Assembly (NCBI RefSeq): GCF_000425945.1
Contig: NZ_KE384481.1
Span: 434,001-498,000, forward strand
Source: Candidatus Solirubrobacter pratensis
Lineage (GTDB): Bacteria > Actinomycetota > Thermoleophilia > Solirubrobacterales > Solirubrobacteraceae
Direction of reading: 5' to 3'
Length of the DNA stretch: 64,000 nucleotides
Below, piece after piece: positions 35,617 through 43,589 of the stretch (positions are counted from its first letter, which is position 1; each line of letters begins with the position of its first letter). Made by a program: the position numbers and the translations under genes. The notes beneath the pieces are model-generated. The model saw only the letters and a list, made by a program, of their open reading frames with translations, was not told the origin of the DNA and did not search any database.

Positions 35617-36632
35617 AAGGGACGGGCGACGCCGCGCGAGACTCGAGCGGCGGCGATGCGGTTGTCGTGCGCGCCGCCGCCTGGGGCGCGGTCGGGGTGC
35701 TGGCGTTCTCGTTCTCGCTGCCCGCCACCCGGCTCGCCGTGCGCGACCTCGATCCGACCTTCGTCGGCCTCGGCCGGGCGCTCGTCGCCGCGGCCCTGGC
35801 GGCGGCGCTGCTCGCGGTCACGCGCGCGCCGCTCCCGCGCCGCGCCGACCTCCCCCGCTTCGCGCTCGTCGGCATCGGCGTCGTGATCGGGTTCCCCATC
35901 TGCACGTCGCTAGCGCTCGAGCACCTCTCCTCCGCCCACGCCAGCGTGATCGTCGGGATGCTCCCCGCCTCCACCGCCGCCCTCGCGGTCGCGCGCGCGG
36001 GCGAGCGGCCTCCGCGAGCGTTCTGGGCCGCCGCCGCGGCTGGGCTCGCCGCGGTGCTCGCGTTCGCCGCCACCCAGGGCGCCCACGGCATCGAGGCCGC
36101 CGACCTGCTGGTGCTCGCAGCGGTCGCGCTCGCCGCGCTGGGCTACGCGGAAGGAGGCGCGCTGTCGCGCACCTACGGCGGCTGGCAGGTGATCTGCTGG
36201 GCGCTGATCCTCACCGCGCCCGCGCTGGTGATCCCCGTGGCGATCAGCGCCGCCGCGCACGGCGTCCACGCCGGCACCACCGAGTGGCTCGGCTTCGCCT
36301 ACGTCTCGCTGATCTCGATGTTCCTCGGCTTCTTCGCCTGGTACCGCGGGCTCGCCCTCGGCGGCGTCGCCAGGATCGGCCAGCTCCAGCTCGCGCAGCC
36401 GGTCCTCACGCTCGTGTGGTCCGCCCTGGTCCTCGGGGAGCGGATCACCGCCGCGATGGCGATCGCCGCGCTGGTCGTGCTCGCCTGCGTCCTCGCGACC
36501 CAGCGGACGCGCCGCGCTCAGCCGACGACGAAGGCGGACGGCGGCTCGCCCGAGACCTCGGCCGCCACCCGCCGCAGCGGCCCGCGCTCCCACGCGGCCC
36601 GCAGCAGCGAGAACACGACCACGTCGTGGTAG
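35574..36632 (+). CDS. EamA/DMT family transporter
   Basis: The 352-residue annotation contains about ten transmembrane helices and two EamA repeats. The N-terminal helix is VLAFSFSLPATRLAV, and WYRGLALGGVARIGQLQLAQPVLTL is in the second repeat. It probably exports an amino acid or other metabolite under MocR control. GTG 35667 would give a 321-residue protein beginning just before the first helix and free the operator region; I think this is at least as likely as ATG 35574. The hydrophilic tail after residue about 312 runs antisense through the GNAT gene for 115 bases. Confidence 0.87.
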   Translation: MEDSSNATDAAPVTQGTGDAARDSSGGDAVVVRAAAWGAVGVLAFSFSLPATRLAVRDLDPTFVGLGRALVAAALAAALLAVTRAPLPRRADLPRFALVGIGVVIGFPICTSLALEHLSSAHASVIVGMLPASTAALAVARAGERPPRAFWAAAAAGLAAVLAFAATQGAHGIEAADLLVLAAVALAALGYAEGGALSRTYGGWQVICWALILTAPALVIPVAISAAAHGVHAGTTEWLGFAYVSLISMFLGFFAWYRGLALGGVARIGQLQLAQPVLTLVWSALVLGERITAAMAIAALVVLACVLATQRTRRAQPTTKADGGSPETSAATRRSGPRSHAARSSENTTTSW

Positions 36633-37117
36633 ACGTCGCCGTGCCGGTGCCAGGCCGCCAGCACGCCCTCGCGGTGGAAGCCGACGCGCTCGAGCGCCGT
36701 CTGCGAGCGCCCGTTGCGGGTGTTCGCCCACGCCGTCAGGCGGTGCAGGCCGAGCGATTCGAACGCGAGCTCGGCGATCAGCGCCTTGGCCTCGAAGTTC
36801 GCGCCTGATCCCCACCACGGCTTCCCGATCCAGGAGCCGACCGTCGCGCGCCGGTCGCGCGCCGAGAGCTCCGAGATGCCCGTCACGCCGATCGGCCCGT
36901 CCTCGCGATGGACGATCAGGAAGTCGAGCAGGTCGCCGCGCTCGCGCCGCGCGGGCAGCGACGCGACGTACGCGTCAGGCTCGTCCGGCGACCCGTACGG
37001 CCCCCACGAGAAGAAGCGCGTGACGGCCGGATCGGAGCCCAGCTCGAACAGGCGCGGGACGTCGTTCGCGGCCGGGTAGCGCAGGCTGAGCGTCGGACCG
37101 CTGACGGTGACTGACAC
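36518..37117 (-). CDS. GNAT family N-acetyltransferase (RimJ/RimL type)
   Basis: The 199-residue protein has the acetyl-CoA fold of the RimJ/RimL class: LRYPAANDVPRLFEL, GVTGISELSARDRRATVGSWIG, the loop WWGSGANFEAKALIAELAFE, and the C-terminal NTRNGRSQTALERVGFHREG. It transfers acetyl from acetyl-CoA to an amino group, often a ribosomal-protein N-terminus or an antibiotic. GTG 37117 is chosen as start; GTG 37135 is also possible. It diverges from the isochorismatase gene with a gap of under 30 bases. Confidence 0.87.
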   Translation of the reverse strand: MSVTVSGPTLSLRYPAANDVPRLFELGSDPAVTRFFSWGPYGSPDEPDAYVASLPARRERGDLLDFLIVHREDGPIGVTGISELSARDRRATVGSWIGKPWWGSGANFEAKALIAELAFESLGLHRLTAWANTRNGRSQTALERVGFHREGVLAAWHRHGDVYHDVVVFSLLRAAWERGPLRRVAAEVSGEPPSAFVVG

Positions 37118-37144
37118 CGCGCCGATGCTATACACGCGCACCTG

Positions 37145-37681
37145 ATGTCCCGTACCGCCCTGCTCGTGATCGACATGCTCAACGCGTACGAGCACGCCGA
37201 CGCCGAGCGCCTCACCGAGAGCGTCGAAAGGGTCCTGCCCGCGATGGCGCACACGATCCAGCGCGCCGGGGACGCCGGCGTGCTCACGATCTACGTCAAC
37301 GACAACTTCGGCGCCTGGACCTCCAACCGCGACACGCTCGTCAAGGAGGCGATGGGCGGGAAGTTCTCGCACCTCGTCGAGCCGATCCTGCCCAAGGACG
37401 ACACGCTGTTCGTCGTCAAGGCCCGCCATTCGACCTTCTACCAGACGCCGCTCGAGTACCTCCTCGGCCAGGAGGAGGTCGACCACGTGGTGATGGTCGG
37501 TCAGGTGACCGAGCAGTGCATCCTCTACTCGGCGCTGGACGCCTACATCCGCCACCTCCGCGTCACGGTCCCGCGCGATGCCGTCGCGTGCATCCACGAG
37601 GACCTCGCCGACGCGGCGCTGAAGATGATGGCCGTCAACATGGACGCCGAGATCGCCGACGCCGCGGAACTTGGCTTCTAG
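37145..37681 (+). CDS. Isochorismatase family cysteine hydrolase
   Basis: The 178-residue protein has the isochorismatase-like Asp-Lys-Cys triad: Asp in LLVIDMLNAYEH (residue 10), Lys in VVKARHSTFYQT, and Cys in VTEQCILYSALDAY. Members hydrolyse amides such as nicotinamide, ureidoacrylate or carbamoyl compounds, or isochorismate itself. No siderophore genes are nearby, so an amidase role is more likely. The size is typical. Confidence 0.9.
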   Translation: MSRTALLVIDMLNAYEHADAERLTESVERVLPAMAHTIQRAGDAGVLTIYVNDNFGAWTSNRDTLVKEAMGGKFSHLVEPILPKDDTLFVVKARHSTFYQTPLEYLLGQEEVDHVVMVGQVTEQCILYSALDAYIRHLRVTVPRDAVACIHEDLADAALKMMAVNMDAEIADAAELGF

Positions 37682-37738
37682 GGCCGGTCTTGCGCGCCCG
37701 CAGCGCGCCGTCGGCCGCCTCGAGCAGCTCGAACCCGG

Positions 37739-37909
37739 TCAGGAGTCGGTGGCCTCGTAGGCCTCCGAGGCGACCAGCTCCTGGAGCTCCTCCGCGGACG
37801 CCCCGCGCTCGTGGGCCGAGCCGAGGTGCTCTCCGAGCCGGCCCTTCAGCTCCTCGTCGGACTCGGCCGAGATCGTCTCGCCGCAGATGTCGCATTCGAC
37901 CACGCGCAT
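37739..37909 (-). CDS. Small DUF1059-like zinc-ribbon protein
   Basis: The 56-residue protein reads MRVVECDICGETISAESDEE, then a helix with H-x5-H (EHLGSAH) and an acidic tail. The C-x2-C plus His pattern is like the small metal-binding DUF1059 proteins. A strong AGGAGA ribosome site sits just upstream of ATG 37909. It follows rpiB by 16 bases and is likely the last gene of the sugar-phosphate cluster. Its function is unknown. Confidence 0.75.
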   Translation of the reverse strand: MRVVECDICGETISAESDEELKGRLGEHLGSAHERGASAEELQELVASEAYEATDS

Positions 37910-37925
37910 GAGCGTCTCCTTCCCG

Positions 37926-38384
37926 TCAGTCGTCCCGCAGGAACTCCCGTTCGATGCCGTCGATCTTGGCGAGCCGCCGCTCGTGGCGCTCCTCGCCGGT
38001 GAAGTCCGCAGACAGGTAGGCGCGGATGATGTCCGACGCGAGCGCCGGCCCGACGACGCGCCCGCCGAGGCAGACGATGTTGACCTTGTCGTGCTCGACC
38101 GCCTGGTGGGCCGTGTAGGTGTCGTGCGCGACGGCCGCGCGGATGCCCGGGAACTTGCACGCGGCGACGGCCACGCCGGCGCCCGAGCCGCACACGAGCA
38201 CGGCACGGTCGGCGTCGCCGCTGCGGATCGCCTCCGCCGCGGCGCGCGCGGTGTCCGGGTAGTCGACCGGGTCGGTCGACCAGGTCCCGAGGTCGATCAC
38301 CTCGTGCCCCTCCGCCGCGACGGCGTCGAGGACCATCGGCTTCAAGGGGAAGCCGGCGTGATCGAAGGCGCACGCGATCCTCAT
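37926..38384 (-). CDS. rpiB: Ribose-5-phosphate isomerase B
   Basis: The 152-residue enzyme interconverts ribose-5-phosphate and ribulose-5-phosphate in the pentose-phosphate pathway. It shows FDHAGFPLK at the N-terminus, the anion-hole motif VCGSGAGVAVAACKFPGIRA (catalytic Cys), HDTYTAHQAVEHDKVNIVCLGGRVVG and a C-terminal helix. Its ATG overlaps the sugar-kinase stop (ATGA), placing it in the same operon. Confidence 0.95.
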   Translation of the reverse strand: MRIACAFDHAGFPLKPMVLDAVAAEGHEVIDLGTWSTDPVDYPDTARAAAEAIRSGDADRAVLVCGSGAGVAVAACKFPGIRAAVAHDTYTAHQAVEHDKVNIVCLGGRVVGPALASDIIRAYLSADFTGEERHERRLAKIDGIEREFLRDD

Positions 38385-39391
38385 GCGAGCTCGCTCTGGT
38401 CGCCGGACACCGCGCCCTGGAGATCGCCGCCGGTGTCCTGGGCGTGCTCCTGCGCGGCGAGCAGCGCCGCCCCGTACACGCCGGCGCGCGGACCGTGGCG
38501 CGCGATCCGGATCGTCGTGTGCGTGCCCAGCCCCGGCACGACGTGCCGGTATGCCGCGTCGCGAGCCGGCTCGACGAGCATCTCGCCCGCGCGCGACACG
38601 CCGCCGCCGATCACGACCTCGAGCGGGTCGAACGTGTTGATCGCGTTCGCGATGCCGATGCCGAGCCGGTGTCCGAGCACGCGCAGGCAGTACAGCGACG
38701 CCGCGTCGCCGGCCCTGGCGCCGTCGACGACGTCGGTGCCGGTCACGACGCCGCGGTCGGCGCGGCTGCGGCCGAGGTGGGAGTCGGGGTACTGCGTCGC
38801 CGCGCGCGCCGCGAGCCGGTCGAGCGCCCGGCCGGACGCGAGCGTCTCGAGCGAGCCTCGCTGGGGGAACGGCTCCTCGGCGCCCTCGTCGCCGTCGGTC
38901 AGCTCGCGCCCGATGATCCAGTGGCCGACCTCTGCGGCCGACGTGCGCGCGCCGCGGTAGAGCTTGCCGTTGAGCACCCAGCCGCCGCCCACGCCCGTGC
39001 CGATCGTGAACATCACGAGCTCCGGGCACGTCAGCCGGCCGTCCTCGAACGCCTCGGCCAGCGCCGCGCAGGACGCGTCGTTCTCGACGTGCACCGGAAC
39101 GCCGACGCGCTCGGTCAGCAGCTCGCGCAGCGGGAGGTCCTTGAGCGGGATGTTGACGCTCGACAGGATCCGCCCGGTCGCGAACTCGATCACCGACGGC
39201 AGGCCGATGCCGATCGCGCGCGTGTCGGCGCCTCGGGAGGCCTCCAGCCGTCCCGCGAGCTGCTCGACGAGCGCCTCCTGGGACGACTGCTCGGTATACG
39301 TGACCTCCGGCTCGGTGAACGCGCCGTCCTGGAGCTTGGCGATCGCGATCTTGGTGCCGCCGACGTCGACGCCGATGAACTGGTCGCTCAC
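38381..39391 (-). CDS. ROK family sugar kinase (probable glucokinase) lacking the zinc motif
   Basis: The 336-residue protein has the ATP motif FIGVDVGGTKIAIAKL, catalytic region HVENDASCAALAEA, FTIGTGVGGGWVLNG, and substrate histidine in SAAEVGHWIIG. Typical ROK kinases then have a C-x-C-G-x2-G-C zinc site; here that stretch is acidic and has no cysteine. It probably phosphorylates glucose to feed zwf and pgi. GTG 39391 is chosen because it overlaps the pgl stop and puts the ATP motif at the N-terminus. Confidence 0.9.
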   Translation of the reverse strand: MSDQFIGVDVGGTKIAIAKLQDGAFTEPEVTYTEQSSQEALVEQLAGRLEASRGADTRAIGIGLPSVIEFATGRILSSVNIPLKDLPLRELLTERVGVPVHVENDASCAALAEAFEDGRLTCPELVMFTIGTGVGGGWVLNGKLYRGARTSAAEVGHWIIGRELTDGDEGAEEPFPQRGSLETLASGRALDRLAARAATQYPDSHLGRSRADRGVVTGTDVVDGARAGDAASLYCLRVLGHRLGIGIANAINTFDPLEVVIGGGVSRAGEMLVEPARDAAYRHVVPGLGTHTTIRIARHGPRAGVYGAALLAAQEHAQDTGGDLQGAVSGDQSELA

Positions 39392-40077
39392 GGCGACAGC
39401 TCCTTCGCAGCCGCCGCGTCGCACAGCACCAGCAGCTCGCCCGACTCGGGGCGGACGTGCGCGGCGGGCGAGCTCGGATCGGCCGGATCGCCGAACGCCC
39501 GCCTCATCGCCGGCGCCTTGTCCTCCCCCGTGACGAGGAACACCACGCGCCGCGCGGCGTTGAGCGCCGGCAGCGTGAGGCTGATGCGCGGGATGAGCGG
39601 GTCCCAGCCCGCGTGCTCGACGCCGGCGACGAGCCGCGACCGTTCCTGCACCTCGGGCTTGCCCGGGAACAGCGACGCGACATGGGAGTCGGGGCCGAGG
39701 CCGAGCAGCAGCAGGTCCCAGCGCGGGTCGCCGCCGAGCCGCTCGCGCACCAGCGCCTCGTAGTTGGCGGCGCCGGTCTCCGGCCCCAGCTCCCCCTCCA
39801 TGCGCACGACCTCGGGCCGCTGGTCCTTGGGCAGCCGCCCGATCAGCGCGCCGTCGGCGAGTCCGAAGTTCGAGCGCCCGTCGGCCGGCGGCACGCAGCG
39901 CTCGTCGCTGAACCAGACCGTCGCGCCGCTCCAGTCGGTCCCGGCGCGCGCCGCGGTCTCGTACGCGCGCCGCGGCGTCGAGCCGCCGGTCAGCACGATC
40001 TGGCCGCCGCGCGCGGCGGCCTCGGTCAGCATCTCGGCGACCGGCGCGGCCGGATCTTCAAGGACTCGTATCTCCAT
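39388..40077 (-). CDS. pgl: 6-phosphogluconolactonase
   Basis: The 229-residue enzyme hydrolyses 6-phosphogluconolactone to 6-phosphogluconate. Landmarks are LTGGSTPRRAYE, VWFSDERCVPPADGRSNF, DLLLLGLGPDSHVASLFPG and the C-terminal FLVTGEDKAPAMRRAF. Its ATG shares one base with the opcA stop, consistent with an operon in pathway order after zwf. Confidence 0.95.
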   Translation of the reverse strand: MEIRVLEDPAAPVAEMLTEAAARGGQIVLTGGSTPRRAYETAARAGTDWSGATVWFSDERCVPPADGRSNFGLADGALIGRLPKDQRPEVVRMEGELGPETGAANYEALVRERLGGDPRWDLLLLGLGPDSHVASLFPGKPEVQERSRLVAGVEHAGWDPLIPRISLTLPALNAARRVVFLVTGEDKAPAMRRAFGDPADPSSPAAHVRPESGELLVLCDAAAAKELSP

Positions 40078-41129
40078 CAGTCAACCATCACGCGGGCACA
40101 CCCGAGGGCGGGACGATATGTGGGATCGCGCAGCAACGCCTGCCGGACGCCCTCGCCCAGGATTCCGCCTTCACCACGCGAGGCGCCCATGACCGTCCAG
40201 GCCCGCTCCTTGCCGTTGCGCTCGCGCCGCATCGCGCGCAGGCCGCCCGGCGCACGGTCCAGCGCCACCGCCTCGCCCGAGGCGAGCTCGAGCGTCACGC
40301 CCGCGAGGCCGGGAGCGTTCTGGTCGACGGACTCGAGCGAGACGCGGATGTCGTGCCGGCGCGTGGTCGCGTGGCCCGACCAGCGCCCGCGGGCGTGGTG
40401 CAACGCGCCCGGCTTCCAGCCCAGCCGCGAGCTGAGCCAGCCGACGTAGAGCAGCGCGCTGGCGAGCGAGTCCTCGCGGTGGCGCACCGTCACGCCCGAG
40501 ATCGCGCGCAGCTCCGGCCGCCGGCGCGGCGCGTCGAACGCCGCCGCCACGCGCTCGCGCCACGGCGTCGAGCGCAGCCACGCGAGGTCGACCACGTAGG
40601 TGTCGTTGGCGAGGTCGGCGACGCGGTCCAGCGCCGCCTCCACGTCGGGCTCGTCCTGCGAGTCGACGAGGACGATCTGCGCGAGCCGGCGCAGGGCGTC
40701 GACCGCCTCGCCGTGCCCGTGCGGCGACCACACCATCGTCGCCAGGTCGCTCACCACCAGCGGGTCGACGATCGTGTCGAGCTTGGCGAGATGGCGCTCG
40801 CCGACGAGCAGCTCGATGCGCTCGCGCCCGATCGAGATCGTGCCCGCCTTGGTCGCTTCGTCGGTGCCGATCGAGGCCCAGGCGGCGAGCTTGGTCCGGC
40901 CTGGCTCGACGGCGCACAGGACCAGGCGCGACGGGTGGTAGCGCCCGACGCGCTCGAGCCGGTTCTCGATCTCGCCGCGGAACTCCCGGTCGACGATCAC
41001 GACCATGTTCATCACGCGCGCCGGGACGTACGCCCGCTCCTCCTTGAAGCGGTTGACGAACAGCCGCCGCAGCGCGGCCTCGATCCGCGCCGGGGTCGTG
41101 TCGTCCTCGCGCCAGACGTCCTCGGACAT
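40077..41129 (-). CDS. opcA: Glucose-6-phosphate dehydrogenase assembly protein OpcA
   Basis: The 350-residue protein matches actinobacterial and cyanobacterial OpcA, an activator of G6P dehydrogenase. Conserved portions are VMNMVVIVDREFRGEIENRL, LDTIVDPLVVSDLATMVWSP, DLAWLRSTPWRERVAAAFD and YVGWLSSRLGWKPG. It is placed three bases downstream of zwf, the usual arrangement. Confidence 0.95.
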   Translation of the reverse strand: MSEDVWREDDTTPARIEAALRRLFVNRFKEERAYVPARVMNMVVIVDREFRGEIENRLERVGRYHPSRLVLCAVEPGRTKLAAWASIGTDEATKAGTISIGRERIELLVGERHLAKLDTIVDPLVVSDLATMVWSPHGHGEAVDALRRLAQIVLVDSQDEPDVEAALDRVADLANDTYVVDLAWLRSTPWRERVAAAFDAPRRRPELRAISGVTVRHREDSLASALLYVGWLSSRLGWKPGALHHARGRWSGHATTRRHDIRVSLESVDQNAPGLAGVTLELASGEAVALDRAPGGLRAMRRERNGKERAWTVMGASRGEGGILGEGVRQALLRDPTYRPALGCARVMVD

Positions 41130-41132
41130 GCC

Positions 41133-42677
41133 CTAGAGCCCCCTCCAGCGGCGCGGGGCGATGAGGTCGTCCGCCGCCTTCGGCCCGGCGGTCCCGGAGG
41201 GGTACCGGTACAGCGGCATGTCGTCGTCGTCGTGCCAGGCCGTGAGGATCGGGTCGATGATCGACCACTGCGCGTCGACCTCGTCGTTGCGGGTGAAGAG
41301 CGTCGCGTCGCCGCGCATGGCGTCGAGGATCAGCCGCTCGTAGGCCTCCGGCGACTCCGACATGAACGCCGAGCCGTAGAGGAACTCCATGTTGACGGGG
41401 CGGATGCGCATCGAGGAGCCCGGGATCTTCGCCCCGAGCGAGAGCGAGACGCCCTCGTTCGGCTGGACGGTGAGGATCAGCTGGTTCGGCTGCACGCCGA
41501 CCGAGCCCTGCGACTTGAATGCCAGGTGCGGCACCGGCTTGAGCTCCACCGCGATCTCGGTCACCTTGCGCGCGAGGTGCTTGCCGGTGCGCAGGAAGAT
41601 CGGCACCCCGGCCCAGCGCCAGTTGTGCACCTCGAGCTTGAGCGCCGCGTAGGTCTCGGTGCGCGAGTCCTCCGGCACGCCGTCCTCCTCGAGATAGCCG
41701 ACGACGTCCTCGCCCGCCTCGGTGCCGGCGGTGTACTGCGCGCGCACCGTGTCGCGCCGCACCTGCTCCGGCGTCGGCGGCGTGATCGCCTGCAGCACCT
41801 TGACCTTCTCGTCGCGCACCTTGTTGGCCTCGAACGAGGCCGGCGGCTCCATGCAGACCAGCGTCAGCAGCTGCAGCATGTGGTTCTGCACGAGGTCGCG
41901 CAGCGCGCCGGCGTGGTCGTAGTAGCCCGCGCGCGAGCCGATGCCGATGTCCTCGGCCGCGGTGATCTGGATGTGGTCGATGTAGTTGCGGTTCCAGACC
42001 GGCTCGAACATGAAGTTGGCGAACCGGAACGCCATCACGTTCTGGACGGTCTCCTTGCCCAGGTAGTGGTCGATGCGGAAGACCTGGCGCTCGCGGAACG
42101 TGGTCGAGACCACGGCCTGCAACTCGCGCGCGGACTCGAGGTCGGTGCCGAACGGCTTCTCGATGACCGCCCGCACGTCGACGTCGGGGTCGTAGTTGAG
42201 GGCGGCCTCCTTGAGCGCCTTCGTGATCACCGGGAAGAACTCGGGCGCGGTGGAGAGATAGAACGCCCGGTTGAGCTTGCCGCCGTCCTCGTCGAGCGCC
42301 TCGATCGCCGTGCGCAGGCGGCCGTAGCCCTCCTGGTCGTCGAACGAGAAGCCGATGTACTGCATCCGCCCGAGCAGCCCCTCGAGCACCGTCGCGTCCG
42401 GCTCGCGGCGCGAGAACGCGGTGATCGACTCGCGCGCGAACTGGCGGAAGTCGTCGTCTGACTGGTCGCGGCGGGAGACGCCGATCAGGTTGAAGCGCTC
42501 CGGTAGCGCCCCCTCGTGCGCGAGGTTGTACAGCGCGGGCAGCAGCTTGCGCCGCGCCAGGTCGCCCGTGGCGCCGAAGATGGTCAGCGTCGTGGGCGGG
42601 ACGGGCAGGCGCTCCAACCCGGCGATCAGGGGGTTCTCGCCGAGGGCGCGCGGATCTGGCTTGACATGGACGGCCAT
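41133..42677 (-). CDS. zwf: Glucose-6-phosphate 1-dehydrogenase
   Basis: The 514-residue enzyme oxidises glucose-6-phosphate with NADP to 6-phosphogluconolactone, the committed step of the oxidative pentose-phosphate pathway. It has the cofactor motif IFGATGDLARRKLLPALY, the substrate motif RIDHYLGKETVQNVMAFRF with the catalytic His and Lys, and VIEKPFGTDLESA. The size is normal. It lies three bases after gnd. Confidence 0.97.
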   Translation of the reverse strand: MAVHVKPDPRALGENPLIAGLERLPVPPTTLTIFGATGDLARRKLLPALYNLAHEGALPERFNLIGVSRRDQSDDDFRQFARESITAFSRREPDATVLEGLLGRMQYIGFSFDDQEGYGRLRTAIEALDEDGGKLNRAFYLSTAPEFFPVITKALKEAALNYDPDVDVRAVIEKPFGTDLESARELQAVVSTTFRERQVFRIDHYLGKETVQNVMAFRFANFMFEPVWNRNYIDHIQITAAEDIGIGSRAGYYDHAGALRDLVQNHMLQLLTLVCMEPPASFEANKVRDEKVKVLQAITPPTPEQVRRDTVRAQYTAGTEAGEDVVGYLEEDGVPEDSRTETYAALKLEVHNWRWAGVPIFLRTGKHLARKVTEIAVELKPVPHLAFKSQGSVGVQPNQLILTVQPNEGVSLSLGAKIPGSSMRIRPVNMEFLYGSAFMSESPEAYERLILDAMRGDATLFTRNDEVDAQWSIIDPILTAWHDDDDMPLYRYPSGTAGPKAADDLIAPRRWRGL

Positions 42678-42680
42678 GGA

Positions 42681-43589
42681 TCAGGACTCCAGCTTGTGCA
42701 CCGCGTGGCCGCCGAACTGGTTGCGCAGCGCGGCGAGCACGCGGTGGGTGTAGTCGCCGTTGCCGCGCGAGTAGAAGCGCGCGTACAGCGACGCGGTGAT
42801 GACGGGGGTGGGGACGTCGAGGTCGATGCCGTCGACGATCGTCCAGCGGCCCTCGCCCGAGTCGTCGACGTAGCCCTGGAGCCCGGCGAGGTCGTTGCCG
42901 TCCTCGTCGAAGGCGCGCTCGGCCAGCTCGCACAGCCAGGAGCGCACGACCGAGCCGCGGTTCCAGAGCCCCGCGACCTCCTTGAGCTCGATCGGGAACT
43001 CCGACTTGTGCATCAGCTCGAAGCCCTCGGCGTAGGCCTGCATCATCCCGTACTCGACGCCGTTGTGGACCATCTTCACGAAATGCCCGGCGCCGGCATC
43101 GCCGAACCGCCGCCAGCCGTCCGGCGGGGCGAGCACGTCGAGGATCGGCGCGAGCCGGTCGACCGAGTCCTGATGGCCGCCGACCATCATGCAGTAGCCG
43201 ACCTCGAGGCCCCAGACGCCGCCGGACGTGCCGACGTCGATGTAGTGGATCCCGGCCTCGTCGAGCTCCGCCGCGCGGCGCTTGTCGTCATGCCAGTTGG
43301 AGTTGCCGCCGTCGACGACGGCGTCGCCCGGCTCCAGCAGCCCCTTGAGCGTCTGCACGCTCGACTCGGTGATCTCCCCCGCGGGCACCATCAGCCAGAC
43401 CATCCGCGGGGCGGACAGCTTCGAGACCAGCTCCTCGAGCGAGGAGGCGCCGGTGGCGCCGTGACCCTCCGCGGTCGAGACGGCGTCCGCGCTAGGATCG
43501 AACGCGACGACCTCATGGCCGGAGTCGCGGAGGATGCGATGGACCATGTTGCCGCCCATGCGGCCGAGTCCGACGAATCCGATCTGCAT
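42681..43589 (-). CDS. gnd: 6-phosphogluconate dehydrogenase, decarboxylating (short GndA-like type)
   Basis: The 302-residue enzyme converts 6-phosphogluconate to ribulose-5-phosphate and CO2. Landmarks are the Rossmann motif IGFVGLGRMGGNMVHR, DGGNSNWHDDKRRAAEL, the serine motif VGTSGGVWGLEVGYCMMVGG and catalytic FVKMVHNGVEYGMMQAYAEG. At about 300 residues it belongs to the short class, often NAD-dependent, rather than the 470-residue class. Its ATG directly follows the pgi stop. Confidence 0.95.
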   Translation of the reverse strand: MQIGFVGLGRMGGNMVHRILRDSGHEVVAFDPSADAVSTAEGHGATGASSLEELVSKLSAPRMVWLMVPAGEITESSVQTLKGLLEPGDAVVDGGNSNWHDDKRRAAELDEAGIHYIDVGTSGGVWGLEVGYCMMVGGHQDSVDRLAPILDVLAPPDGWRRFGDAGAGHFVKMVHNGVEYGMMQAYAEGFELMHKSEFPIELKEVAGLWNRGSVVRSWLCELAERAFDEDGNDLAGLQGYVDDSGEGRWTIVDGIDLDVPTPVITASLYARFYSRGNGDYTHRVLAALRNQFGGHAVHKLES

